Shown: positions 26,184 to 34,865 of the stretch, piece by piece
How positions within the stretch are numbered: position 1 is the first letter of the stretch
How the letters are laid out: each line of letters begins with the position of its first letter
DNA from: a bacterium
Lineage (GTDB): Bacteria > Bacillota_I > Bacilli_A > Izemoplasmatales > UBA1188
DNA length: 64,000 bases
Assembly: GCA_017541975.1 (NCBI GenBank)
Contig: JAFXYB010000013.1
Span: 1-64,000, forward strand
Reading direction: 5' to 3'
Notes under the pieces: model-generated
Seen by the model: the letters and a program-made list of their open reading frames with translations, nothing else
Databases searched by the model: none
Told to the model about the DNA's origin: nothing
Program-made: the position numbers and the translations under genes

Positions 26184-26786
26184 CTATCTATTGTAGAATT
26201 CAACGATGAGGTTTTCCTTGATATCTGGGAGAATTTCTTCTCTTTCAGGTAATCTTAAGTATTTAGCTTCCATCTTTTCTTCGTTGTATTCAACATATGG
26301 TTGTCTTGCAACTTGAGCTTCTAATGCTTCAGCGATGATTGCTAAACCTTTAGATGATTCCTTAACAGAGATAACCTGTCCTGGTTTAACTCTAATTGAA
26401 GGAATATCTGCCTTATGACCATCAAGTGTAATATGTCCATGAGTAACAAGTTGTCTAGCTTGTTGTCTAGTTCTTGCGAAACCAGCTCTATAAACTAGGT
26501 TATCAAGACGAGATTCGAGTAAGAAGAGGAAGTTAACACCTTGTTTACCAGTTTTAATCTTCTTAGCTTCATCGAAAGTCTTTCTGAATTGTTTTTCAGT
26601 TAAACCATAGACATATCTAACCCTTTGTTTTTCTTGGAGCTGAGTACCGTATTCAGTGATTTTCTTTCTTCCTTGTCCATGTTGACCAGGAGCATAAGGT
26701 CTCTTAGCTAATTCTTTTTCTCCACCGAGAATAGAATAATTTAATCTTCTAGCTTTCTTCCAAGATGGTCCAGTATATCTTGCCAT
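26184..26786 (-). CDS. rpsD: 30S ribosomal protein S4
   Basis: This primary 16S rRNA-binding protein has 200 residues, typical of Firmicutes. It opens [15 protein letters not shown] and contains RPYAPGQHG. The S4 RNA-binding domain (about 90-150) includes [28 protein letters not shown]. It stands alone, away from rpsK and rpoA, as in Bacillus. AAGGAGG precedes the ATG, and a long structured leader lies upstream. Confidence 0.97.
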   Translation of the reverse strand: MARYTGPSWKKARRLNYSILGGEKELAKRPYAPGQHGQGRKKITEYGTQLQEKQRVRYVYGLTEKQFRKTFDEAKKIKTGKQGVNFLFLLESRLDNLVYRAGFARTRQQARQLVTHGHITLDGHKADIPSIRVKPGQVISVKESSKGLAIIAEALEAQVARQPYVEYNEEKMEAKYLRLPEREEILPDIKENLIVEFYNR

Positions 26787-26949
26787 TGTATGATCCTCCT
26801 TTTTTAAATACTTGTGTAAAGAGAGGAGTATTAAATCATAATCTGAGATTGTTTTGATAAGTTTGCCTTAAGCAGCAAAGGCTACTGTTAAACCCGTAGG
26901 AACAATCTATGAAATTAGTCAATAATACAGCTGCCTTTTATTACACAGC
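26787..26949 (-). promoter_or_regulatory. Long rpsD leader, probable S4 autoregulatory region
   Basis: About 160 untranslated bases separate the promoter from rpsD. Several complementary segments are present, such as GTAGCCTTTGC near AAGGC. Solitary rpsD genes in Firmicutes are known to be repressed by S4 binding to such leaders. The assignment is by context; a covariance search was not possible. Confidence 0.45.
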
Positions 26950-26955
26950 GTGAAT

Positions 26956-26984
26956 AATATAGCATATATTAATAAATTAATCAA
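26956..26984 (-). promoter_or_regulatory. Sigma-A promoter of rpsD
   Basis: On the minus strand TTGATT (26979-26984), a 17-base spacer ending in TGC, and TATATT (26956-26961) form an extended promoter. Confidence 0.7.
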
Positions 26985-27038
26985 CAATTAAATTGTTAAA
27001 TAAATATATTAAATAATAGCTAATGAGACTATGCTCCA

Positions 27039-27821
27039 TCAATAAATCATATTATATACAGAGCTACCATAGTTATCTTGAATAAAAATAACTTTTTGAG
27101 TTTCTTTTTCAATAAAATAATTTATTTTGAATGAACTATATAATGAAGTTCCTTTGTCACTATATTGTTTATTAAAATATATTTCTATTGTTCCAACATC
27201 ATAAGCACTCATTAAACTTTCTTCGTTTTTGTGGGTGCCTTCAACAAAAATTTCTTTTGGTAACACAACAGTTTTTGATTCAAGAAGAGAATAACTTACG
27301 CCATCTATTTCATCTAAATCTCGAAAGCTTTTTGATATATAACCCTTCTTTGTTTTGTATTTAATTTTTGTCTTTTCTAAATTATCTATTGAAAATAGTG
27401 TATATTCTTTATTTGTTACATTGTTTCTTGCGGCAACATCAACATCAATATCTGTATAAAAATGATTTAATTCCTCTTTTGTGTAAAATGGTTCAAGCAG
27501 TAAACCATAATAAACATTTAATGTAACATTATCTATATCGTGAATTAAACTTTCTGATGTAAATCCCAAAGCGCCTCTTGCCGTTGAATACTTATATTCA
27601 TTGTATACATACCCTGGATTATATTCGAAATAGTTATCAACTTTATATTTAATTTTTGCATTTTCAAAAACATAAGCATTTTTAATATATTCAATAGCAG
27701 CTAAAGAATCATCATATGGTATTTCTCTATACCTATATTCTTCATATGAATCTAAATTTCTATTTGTACAAGATGCAAGAAAAAAAACAAAAATGAGCAG
27801 TAATAATAGTAGTTTTTTCAT
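27039..27821 (-). CDS. Lipoprotein of unknown function
   Basis: This 260-residue protein has a short Leu-rich signal and lipobox LASC, with the lipidated Cys at 18. The mature part is rich in Tyr, Asn and charged residues and is predicted to be largely beta. It contains no motif I recognise. GAGGT lies eight bases before the ATG. It is transcribed alone, between rpsD and the divergent thiI. Its A/T-rich, Tyr/Asn-rich make-up resembles the accessory proteins at 30-32 kb. Confidence 0.75.
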   Translation of the reverse strand: MKKLLLLLLIFVFFLASCTNRNLDSYEEYRYREIPYDDSLAAIEYIKNAYVFENAKIKYKVDNYFEYNPGYVYNEYKYSTARGALGFTSESLIHDIDNVTLNVYYGLLLEPFYTKEELNHFYTDIDVDVAARNNVTNKEYTLFSIDNLEKTKIKYKTKKGYISKSFRDLDEIDGVSYSLLESKTVVLPKEIFVEGTHKNEESLMSAYDVGTIEIYFNKQYSDKGTSLYSSFKINYFIEKETQKVIFIQDNYGSSVYNMIY

Positions 27822-27967
27822 ATTGGGTAACCTCTTTTATAAAAAGTATATATGTATAATTACATTTGTCAATAGATTATAAAAAAGTTAATAATAAATA
27901 GTAAGATGCATGACATTTAGTTGTTATGTTATAATTAACATAAGAAATATATAAGGAAGAATAAATC

Positions 27968-29206
27968 ATGAATGAAAATTTAATTGTAAGATATGGCGAT
28001 CTTTATCTAAAAGGAAAGAATAGAAATTACTTTTTAATGATGGCAAATTCTCTTCTTGAAGAAAAACTAAGACACTTAGATGTTAAGATAAAAGCCTATG
28101 GTGAAAGAGTCTATATCGATATGAAAGACGAAAAACTTGAAGACGTTATCAATGCATTAAACCATGTATCTGGTCTTTTTTCATATTCTTTATATACTAA
28201 ATGCAACCTTAATATGGACGAAATAAAGGCCCTTGCCTTAGAAACATTTGATAAATACCACAAGAGTGGTGAATCATTTAAAATAGAAGCTAGAAGAACA
28301 TATAAACAGTTTGAACTAGATTCTATGGAGATAATGAAAGAAGTAAGTGCTCACATCCTAAGAAATAGAAAAGACTTATTAGTAGATGTACATAATCCTG
28401 ATTTGACTATAAATATTGAAATAAGAGAAGATGGAGCCTATGTTTTAACATCTTCAATTAAAGGTCTTGGTGGATACCCAACAGGTACTGGCGGAAAGGC
28501 ACTTCTTATGATGAGTGGTGGCATTGATTCACCAGTTGCTGCATTTGAGCTAATTAAACAGGGAATGACTGTTGAAATAATTCACTTTGAATCTACCCCT
28601 CTAACATCTATTGAATCAGCACAAAAAGTAATAGATCTTGCGAAGAAAATATGTGCCTATACAAGAGGAGAAAAGATAGTTCTTCATATGGTTCCATTCA
28701 AAGATGTTCATAACGAAATCCTAACTAAAGTAAGAGAAGAATATTTAATAACTATCATGAGAAGATGCATGTATAGGATTGCAGAAGGTATCGCAAGATA
28801 TAGAAAAATTCCTGCAATCGCAAATGGAGAATCTTTAGGACAGGTAGCATCTCAGACGATAGAATCGATGTTTGTAATAAATAATGTAACCAATTATCCA
28901 GTATTAAGACCTCTACTCACAATGGATAAAAAAGATATTATCAAAATATCTAAAATGATAGATGCCTATAATATTTCAATTAGACCATTTGAAGATTGTT
29001 GTACTGTATATGTTCCAGAACACCCAGCAACTAAACCTAATATAAAAGTATGTATAGAAGAAGAATCAAAAGGTGACTTTGATAACCTAATAAAAGAAGC
29101 AATAAAAAACACAAAAAGAATAACTCTAAAAACGGATTCAGATTTGGATCTTGCATCTTTAGGTTTCACAGTTCAAGAAGCACTTGAAGAATATTTAGAA
29201 AAATAA
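27968..29206 (+). CDS. thiI: tRNA 4-thiouridine synthetase ThiI
   Basis: The enzyme makes s4U at tRNA position 8 and may take part in thiamine thiazole synthesis. It has 412 residues with an N-terminal ferredoxin-like/THUMP region (about 1-165) and a PP-loop domain. SGGIDSPVAAF near 182 binds ATP. ANGESLGQVASQT near 283 and EDCCTVYVPEHPATKP near 341 are typical of the Bacillus form without a rhodanese domain. AAGGAAG precedes the start. A cysteine desulfurase partner is not in this window. Confidence 0.95.
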   Translation: MNENLIVRYGDLYLKGKNRNYFLMMANSLLEEKLRHLDVKIKAYGERVYIDMKDEKLEDVINALNHVSGLFSYSLYTKCNLNMDEIKALALETFDKYHKSGESFKIEARRTYKQFELDSMEIMKEVSAHILRNRKDLLVDVHNPDLTINIEIREDGAYVLTSSIKGLGGYPTGTGGKALLMMSGGIDSPVAAFELIKQGMTVEIIHFESTPLTSIESAQKVIDLAKKICAYTRGEKIVLHMVPFKDVHNEILTKVREEYLITIMRRCMYRIAEGIARYRKIPAIANGESLGQVASQTIESMFVINNVTNYPVLRPLLTMDKKDIIKISKMIDAYNISIRPFEDCCTVYVPEHPATKPNIKVCIEEESKGDFDNLIKEAIKNTKRITLKTDSDLDLASLGFTVQEALEEYLEK

Positions 29207-29265
29207 TTTTTATAATACAATTTCAAAAAAGTTACACCAATGTAAATAAAACTTAACATATAAAA

Positions 29266-29295
29266 ATCATTTAAATACAACTCAAATGATATAAT
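29266..29295. promoter_or_regulatory. Operator and extended -10 promoter of the XRE/matrixin cluster
   Basis: ATCATTT-N11-AAATGAT is a perfect 7-bp inverted repeat. Its right half runs into an extended -10, TGA-TATAAT (29287-29295). This suits autorepression by one of the two XRE proteins encoded just downstream. No clear -35 is seen. Confidence 0.55.
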
Positions 29296-29313
29296 TACGT
29301 TGGAGGAAACTAA

Positions 29314-29757
29314 ATGTCGATTGGAGAGAGAATAAAGAAAACACGAATAATGAATGGCATTTCACAAAACGAACTAGCTGCAAAAATATTTGTAAGTAGA
29401 CAAACAATTTCTAAATGGGAAAACGATGTGTTGTTGCCTGATCTTAACAATTTAGTAGAATTAGCAAAGTTTTTTCATTGCACAATAAACACATTAATTG
29501 ATGGAAAGGAAAGTGAATTTGTTTTATGTAAAACAAAGGAAATAAAAAGACAAAAAGTATTAAAATATTTATTTCTTTCTACGAGCATTGTCTCTTTTTC
29601 TATTTTACTATTCATATTATTTTTAAGTTTAAAAGATATTACTACTTACGGAACAAAGATAAACACGTTTGGTATATTTGCTTTCTGTTTTTACCTTCTA
29701 TTTTTAATCTTTATAACTTTATTCATTGTTAGAGTAATAGATTGGAGGCAAGAATAG
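29314..29757 (+). CDS. Membrane-anchored XRE regulator 1
   Basis: The protein has 147 residues. A Cro/C1-type helix-turn-helix (about 5-60: GISQNELAAKIFVSRQTISKWEN) is followed by a linker and two membrane helices (about 85-107 and 118-142). DNA binding from the membrane is implied. GGAGG precedes the ATG. It starts a four-gene run. The stop is separated by one base from the second, similar regulator. Signals from outside could reach it through the helices, but the ligand is unknown. Confidence 0.85.
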   Translation: MSIGERIKKTRIMNGISQNELAAKIFVSRQTISKWENDVLLPDLNNLVELAKFFHCTINTLIDGKESEFVLCKTKEIKRQKVLKYLFLSTSIVSFSILLFILFLSLKDITTYGTKINTFGIFAFCFYLLFLIFITLFIVRVIDWRQE

Positions 29758-29758
29758 A

Positions 29759-30193
29759 ATGATTGGAGAAACAATAAAAGAAAATCGTATCAAAACCGGG
29801 CTATCTCAAGATGATCTCGCGAAATTATTGGCAGTTAGTAGAACCACTATTTATAAGTGGGAAAATAATCAACAACAGCCAAACACTGCCAACATTATAT
29901 CTATGTCGTCAATATTTAAGTGTTCTATCGATGAATTAATAGGGTTTAATTTAATTATAGATAATCATGAGAAAGACAATAAAAAAGCAATAAAACATTT
30001 TATTATTAATGTAATAGTTCTTTTTGCTGCATTTGTTTGGTTTTTCTTATTTTGCTTAATGTTAATATTGGACACCATTAATCAAGATGCCACATTAGTA
30101 TCCCTGAATATTTATTTTATCTTTGAACTGCTTTCGATTTCTGTTTTCATCCTTTGTTTCATTACATTTTTATATTTTGCATTAAGGAGGTAG
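29759..30193 (+). CDS. Membrane-anchored XRE regulator 2
   Basis: The protein has 144 residues and the same plan as its neighbour: helix-turn-helix at about 5-60 (GLSQDDLAKLLAVSRTTIYKWEN), then two membrane helices (about 80-102 and 115-140). The two HTH regions are clearly paralogous but diverged, and the membrane parts share little. They could form a heteromer. The stop touches the ATG of the protease gene, and AAGGAGGT for that gene lies within this coding end. Confidence 0.85.
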   Translation: MIGETIKENRIKTGLSQDDLAKLLAVSRTTIYKWENNQQQPNTANIISMSSIFKCSIDELIGFNLIIDNHEKDNKKAIKHFIINVIVLFAAFVWFFLFCLMLILDTINQDATLVSLNIYFIFELLSISVFILCFITFLYFALRR

Positions 30194-31366
30194 ATGATGA
30201 AAAAAATTCTAATAATTATATATTACATTTTTATTTTTTGTTTTATGTGGTTGCCAACAACAAGAGAGAGTTTATGCGAATCATTGGTGTTAGATAATTT
30301 TAATTATAATATTGTTAGGTTACCACACTTTGAATATGCGAATGATTTTTCTTCCTTTGGAGATATGCTTGAGTATGAAATATTATCAGATCCCGATGAT
30401 ACAACATCATGGTCTAATTCAATAAATATTACAAGTAGCTATGAATCGGTATTTGGAACAAGTAGTGATTCTGATTACTATGATTTTTATGTGGGATCGA
30501 CTTCAAAAACATTTTATGTCCAGTTATCAGATATGATTGCAAATGCAAATGCGTACATTAATATTTACGATAATAATTATAATTTAGTGTGTTCTTATTC
30601 AAACAATACACAAAAAGATTATGAACATATGGTTCAATACGTTTCCGGCAACGATATAATAATCGTTGATAATTTAGCATACATACCAGCTGGTCTAACA
30701 TTTCATATTAAGGTTATTGCTGTGAATATGGCAACGCCATACACTTTAGAAATTATCAAAAACCCAAATTTTTCTGGTTATAGTTCTGTTCTAGATAATG
30801 GATATGATAAAATTTATACAGGAAATAAAACGACAATAAAATACAAAATAGATCCTTCGATGAATACCTTGATTTATAATACAACCTTCACGTATTCTTC
30901 AGTTTTCGTTGATGCGTTGTCAATATGGAATTCATTAGGTTCTAATATTGACCTTCAAATAACTACTGATAATAATTATGATGTGCTTGTTGAAGCTCAA
31001 CCATCGACTATTATGGCATATTATAACGACAATAGCATAGGAGTGTGTTTGTATTCTATCATTAATGAGGGATTTCTTTTTTTGACAAAAAGATGCTATG
31101 TTCCAACGAACATATACATACTTAATGATTTTTCAGGCATTTCATCGTATATAGATGCACAGGGAATATCAAATTATCCAGGATACGCATCAAGCTATAT
31201 TTATAGACAATTTGCTTTACAAACGCTTGTTCACGAAATAGGGCATTCTTTAGGAATAAATCACTATGATGTAAACAGATGTTGTAATAATATGTTCGAA
31301 ATGGCAACTTGTTATACAAAGATGGGAGATGGCGATATTTCTTCTCTCCTTTATAATTGGGGTTAA
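30194..31366 (+). CDS. Secreted matrixin-like zinc metalloprotease
   Basis: The protein has 390 residues with an N-terminal signal or anchor (about 1-28). A beta domain follows (about 75-195) that looks like a pre-peptidase C-terminal (PPC) domain, with SDYYDFYV and INIYDNN. A metzincin-type catalytic domain closes it. The zinc motif is HEIGHSLGINH (His347, Glu348, His351, His357), with NMFEMA as a possible Met-turn nearby. It should act outside the cell. Context with two membrane XRE regulators and an anchored protein suggests a dedicated, signal-controlled protease. Targets are unknown. Confidence 0.8.
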   Translation: MMKKILIIIYYIFIFCFMWLPTTRESLCESLVLDNFNYNIVRLPHFEYANDFSSFGDMLEYEILSDPDDTTSWSNSINITSSYESVFGTSSDSDYYDFYVGSTSKTFYVQLSDMIANANAYINIYDNNYNLVCSYSNNTQKDYEHMVQYVSGNDIIIVDNLAYIPAGLTFHIKVIAVNMATPYTLEIIKNPNFSGYSSVLDNGYDKIYTGNKTTIKYKIDPSMNTLIYNTTFTYSSVFVDALSIWNSLGSNIDLQITTDNNYDVLVEAQPSTIMAYYNDNSIGVCLYSIINEGFLFLTKRCYVPTNIYILNDFSGISSYIDAQGISNYPGYASSYIYRQFALQTLVHEIGHSLGINHYDVNRCCNNMFEMATCYTKMGDGDISSLLYNWG

Positions 31367-31370
31367 TTTT

Positions 31371-32051
31371 ATGAATAAAAAGGTAATTATTGCGCTTGCA
31401 TTTGTGATTTCAATATTTGTTTCGTTCGCAATTTATTTTGTTTTTTGTGTTCAATTTTCTTCTAAATTGATAGAAGATAACTCAAATAAATATATTGAAA
31501 ATAGTTTTTATTTATTTGGGAAGGTTGTTGAAAGGGATGAAGGCATATATAAAATTCAAATCATATCTTATTATCAAAATCCCTCTCTAGCAAATACTAA
31601 AATAGATGAATATGTTGAATTTACATATAACGAAAGAAAAATAGTTTTTGTTTCCTATAGTAACTATATTCATAATGATATTAAAAAAACTTCAAAAAAC
31701 ATTATTTTTAGAAATATATTTGATATTGAAATAATTGAGGAAACAATAACCAATTATCAAGAAAATTACAATTATTTTTTGAATTTTGAGAAGGCGAGCA
31801 TTACGACTTTAGAAACCAAAGATCAATTAGAAATTGGTAGTAACTATTATTTTGATATTTCTAATAACGGCATTGAAAGAATCGATGAAAATAGATTACT
31901 AATAAAAGAACAAAACAATGTTAATTCCATTTTGTTACTTAAAGGAACGAAAACTTGGTACAAACCCGACTATGTTTACACCAACTATAAGCCAATAAAA
32001 GTTTTAAATAGTATATCAAATGAGTTTGTTCCTTTTGAATTAGAACAATGA
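31371..32051 (+). CDS. Membrane-anchored extracellular protein of unknown function
   Basis: The protein has 226 residues with one N-terminal helix (about 5-27) and an outer domain of mixed beta character. I start it at the ATG at 31371, four bases after the protease stop, with GGGG eight bases upstream. A longer frame from 31329 would overlap the protease gene without need. It matches no known domain. Coupling to the metalloprotease suggests a partner such as an inhibitor, receptor or substrate (inference). Confidence 0.65.
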   Translation: MNKKVIIALAFVISIFVSFAIYFVFCVQFSSKLIEDNSNKYIENSFYLFGKVVERDEGIYKIQIISYYQNPSLANTKIDEYVEFTYNERKIVFVSYSNYIHNDIKKTSKNIIFRNIFDIEIIEETITNYQENYNYFLNFEKASITTLETKDQLEIGSNYYFDISNNGIERIDENRLLIKEQNNVNSILLLKGTKTWYKPDYVYTNYKPIKVLNSISNEFVPFELEQ

Positions 32052-32109
32052 ATTGGATTAATTTCAATATTTAAGTAAATCTATATATTTAAAATGTCAT
32101 AAAAAATAT

Positions 32110-32138
32110 TTGACTATAATCACTAAAAGTGATATTAT
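32110..32138 (+). promoter_or_regulatory. Sigma-A promoter of rplM-rpsI
   Basis: TTGACT, a 17-base spacer and TATTAT. The start of transcription is expected near 32145. Confidence 0.75.
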
Positions 32139-32144
32139 ATCACT

Positions 32145-32201
32145 CGGTACATTTTTAATACCCACGAAGCCCTTTTAATTATTATTAGGAGGAAATTAAA
32201 A
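32145..32201 (+). promoter_or_regulatory. Putative L13 ribosomal protein leader
   Basis: About 57 bases between promoter and rplM open with CGGTAC, complementary in part to TACCC at about 32160, followed by CGAAGCCC. Size and position match the short L13 leader of Firmicutes. A covariance model was not run. Confidence 0.5.
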
Positions 32202-32636
32202 ATGAAAACTACATATATGGCCAATAACCAAAATGTCGAGAGAAAATGGTATTTAATCGACGCTACTGGCAAAACATTAGGAAGACTTGCAACTGAAGTT
32301 GCAAACTTACTCAGAGGAAAAGGAAAACCAATCTTCACTCCTCATGTTGACTGCGGAGACTATGTTATCGTTATCAATGCCGAAAAAATCCACGTTACAG
32401 GCAAAAAGTTAACAGACAAAGTTTACTACAATCATTCACAATATCCAGGCGGACTCAGAGTTACTACTCTAGAAACAGTTTTAGAAAGAACACCTTGCAA
32501 AGCTGTTGAACACGCTGTTAAGGGTATGTTACCTCACAACAAACTCGGAAGTGCTTGTTATCGCAAGCTCTACGTTTACGCTGGTGAAGACTACAAACAA
32601 GTAGCTCAAAAACCTGAAGTATACGAGGTTAAATAG
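32202..32636 (+). CDS. rplM: 50S ribosomal protein L13
   Basis: The protein has 144 residues with typical L13 segments: [18 protein letters not shown] near 14, [11 protein letters not shown] near 50, and [28 protein letters not shown] near 100. AGGAGG precedes the ATG. It is followed after eight bases by rpsI, the conserved pair. Confidence 0.97.
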   Translation: MKTTYMANNQNVERKWYLIDATGKTLGRLATEVANLLRGKGKPIFTPHVDCGDYVIVINAEKIHVTGKKLTDKVYYNHSQYPGGLRVTTLETVLERTPCKAVEHAVKGMLPHNKLGSACYRKLYVYAGEDYKQVAQKPEVYEVK

Positions 32637-32644
32637 GAGGAGTT

Positions 32645-33043
32645 ATGGCAAAGAATCAAGTTGTTTACTACGGAACAGGAAGAAGAAAAAGCTCTGTAGC
32701 AAGAGTTAGATTAGTTCCTGGAACTGGTGAGATTACAATTAACGGTCGTTCTTTTGAAGAATATATTCCTAATGGACTCTCTAGACTTGATGTACTACAA
32801 CCACTAGTTATTACAGAAAGCCAAGGCACTTTAGATGTTTTTGCAGATGTTAAAGGTGGAGGAATCACTGGTCAAGCTGGAGCCATCCGTCATGGTATCT
32901 CTAGAGCATTACTCGAAGTTAATCCAGAGTACAGAAAATTATTAAAACCTGCACATATGTTAACTCGTGACCCTAGAGCTAAAGAACGTAAGAAATACGG
33001 TCTCAAAAAAGCAAGAAGAGCGCCTCAATTCTCAAAACGTTAA
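32645..33043 (+). CDS. rpsI: 30S ribosomal protein S9
   Basis: The protein has 132 residues. It opens with [16 protein letters not shown], contains [19 protein letters not shown] near 70, and ends in the basic [12 protein letters not shown] tail that reaches the P site. AGGAGG lies between rplM and this start. A terminator that is part of a duplicated 37-bp sequence follows. Confidence 0.97.
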   Translation: MAKNQVVYYGTGRRKSSVARVRLVPGTGEITINGRSFEEYIPNGLSRLDVLQPLVITESQGTLDVFADVKGGGITGQAGAIRHGISRALLEVNPEYRKLLKPAHMLTRDPRAKERKKYGLKKARRAPQFSKR

Positions 33044-33059
33044 TTTTCTGGATTGGAAC

Positions 33060-33096
33060 CAAAAAGAAGAGAAGGTTTATGCCTTCTTTTTCTTTT
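33060..33096 (+). terminator. rpsI terminator, left copy of a 37-bp direct repeat
   Basis: An A/G-rich left arm ending AGAGAAGG pairs with CCTTCTTTTT around TTTATG and runs into T-rich sequence. The whole 37-base stretch recurs without mismatch at 38175-38211, on the far side of the esterase/LRR module. Confidence 0.85.
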
Positions 33097-33232
33097 GCAA
33101 ATACATATTGTGCATAGATTTAACCATAATCAAACTAACAACGCCATAAGTATTGAATAAATTTATAATTATGTTATAATTAAGTTGAAGATGTACAATA
33201 TTTTACAAATAATAAAAAGGAGAATACAAATT

Positions 33233-34855
33233 ATGAGTTACATTGACATTTCTCTAACTAACGAATACATTTTCTTTGAATTGATTGATCATCAAACTGG
33301 TATTCCACTAGTTAATCCACAATTTCCAATTGGCATAGGAATGAATTTTGGAACACTATACGACCTTGGGTGTGGAATAAGAATACATGAGCTATTATCT
33401 GAATATCATTTATCTTTTTCTGATGTTTTAAGCGCAACTCTATATCTATATGGAACAAATAGCGTAGGAGATATGGATGTATATTCTACTAGCGGTGCAA
33501 TAAGTGATAGTCCTATCACACCAACGAACTTCAATTATGAAATCCCAATAGAAGATACATATGATAGTACATATTGTGGGTATTTATTTAAAATGTCAAC
33601 TCTAAGTGCAATTAGCTATAGCACATTTATTAATACTGGTTCCTATATTAGGATAGAATTTTATGATAACACAAGCATTTATGTTTCATCTCTTCCAACT
33701 AAGAGAAATTATTTTTATGGCGAACAACTTGACCTAACAGGACTTAAAATAAAGTTTATAAAAAACGATAGTACAGAAGTAGAAATATTTAATTACACAT
33801 CAACTCCTTTAAATAATGCATATTTATATCCTACCAATAATACAGTAACATTTTATTACGCTTTAGGTGATGCAATCAAAACTTGTAGTATTCAAATAAA
33901 TGTAGATAACTCAAAAGAAGATATTCTATATGATACATCGGCACTTGATGGAAGTGGTAATGAAATGCATGATTTTGATATTCATATGCCATCCACACCT
34001 CCTCCTCAAAATGGATTTCCTGTAGTAGTCACAATTCATGGTGGTGATTTTACTGGGGGCAACAAAGAAGACTATGATTATATTGAACCATTTCTCAATA
34101 GCAATGGATGTATTCATGTGAATATGAACTATAGAGTTATAATAGGCACGCACCAACCTACAAATAGCTATTATGATGATATGCTAGACGATATAAATGC
34201 TTTGATAAACTATTTATACAACAACGCTTCTAGATATCATATTGATACTTCAAAAATAGCACTAATGGGATACAGTGCTGGTGGAAATTTAGCACTATGT
34301 TATGCGCTACGTTCTAAAATTGCCTATAGCGGAATAAACAGTGCCATACCAATTGAACTTATAATTACTGAAGGAGCGGTAACATTTAGTGAATTAACGG
34401 TTGATGAAAATGTGATAAAAACCATCGAAGGTGCGTATCTTCAAAACCCAAATATTGATTCAATAACAAGAACGCTTTTGTGTTTATCAGGATATGTTAG
34501 TTTAAATGATATAGCCATCATAAAACCAGAAAACTATCAATCTGCATTGAATGACTTGCTTTTCCTAATTGTTCAAGGAACTGGCTATAACTATGGCGGT
34601 ACATCTACTGGAGATGGTGATATGGTTGTTCCGTTGTGTGATGCAGAAGCGTTGTTTAATCAAAACTTGATAGCTAATAGATATTCTTCCGATTATCCTA
34701 TATTTGTTATAAATTACTGTAAACATTGGAGTGATAACCCAACTGATACATCTTATAGAACTGCAATAAGCCAATCACATACTAGTGGATACTATATGGC
34801 CTTTAACAATATCATTACTGCTTATAAAAACATTTCTAACAACAATAACTCTTAG
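33233..34855 (+). CDS. Alpha/beta-hydrolase (esterase) with N-terminal Ig-like region, module 1
   Basis: The protein has 540 residues. Residues about 1-225 are beta-rich. At about 150-220 the pattern SLPTKRNYFYGEQLDLTGLKIKF resembles a bacterial Ig-like (group 4) domain. The hydrolase follows, with oxyanion HGG (His269), nucleophile GYSAGG (Ser348), an acid in DGDMVVPL and a His in NYCKHW. I chose the ATG at 33233, which has AAAAGGAG ahead. No signal peptide is visible from this or the upstream ATG, although the paralogue at 51756 has one. Surface glycan deacetylation is possible but unproven. An LRR lipoprotein gene follows. Confidence 0.8.
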   Translation: MSYIDISLTNEYIFFELIDHQTGIPLVNPQFPIGIGMNFGTLYDLGCGIRIHELLSEYHLSFSDVLSATLYLYGTNSVGDMDVYSTSGAISDSPITPTNFNYEIPIEDTYDSTYCGYLFKMSTLSAISYSTFINTGSYIRIEFYDNTSIYVSSLPTKRNYFYGEQLDLTGLKIKFIKNDSTEVEIFNYTSTPLNNAYLYPTNNTVTFYYALGDAIKTCSIQINVDNSKEDILYDTSALDGSGNEMHDFDIHMPSTPPPQNGFPVVVTIHGGDFTGGNKEDYDYIEPFLNSNGCIHVNMNYRVIIGTHQPTNSYYDDMLDDINALINYLYNNASRYHIDTSKIALMGYSAGGNLALCYALRSKIAYSGINSAIPIELIITEGAVTFSELTVDENVIKTIEGAYLQNPNIDSITRTLLCLSGYVSLNDIAIIKPENYQSALNDLLFLIVQGTGYNYGGTSTGDGDMVVPLCDAEALFNQNLIANRYSSDYPIFVINYCKHWSDNPTDTSYRTAISQSHTSGYYMAFNNIITAYKNISNNNNS

Positions 34856-34865
34856 GTATTTAATT

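Noticed and set aside
33185-33232. Upstream ATG as start of the module 1 esterase to supply a signal peptide
   Set aside because: The added residues are basic without a hydrophobic core, and the ribosome site AAAAGGAG points to the ATG at 33233.
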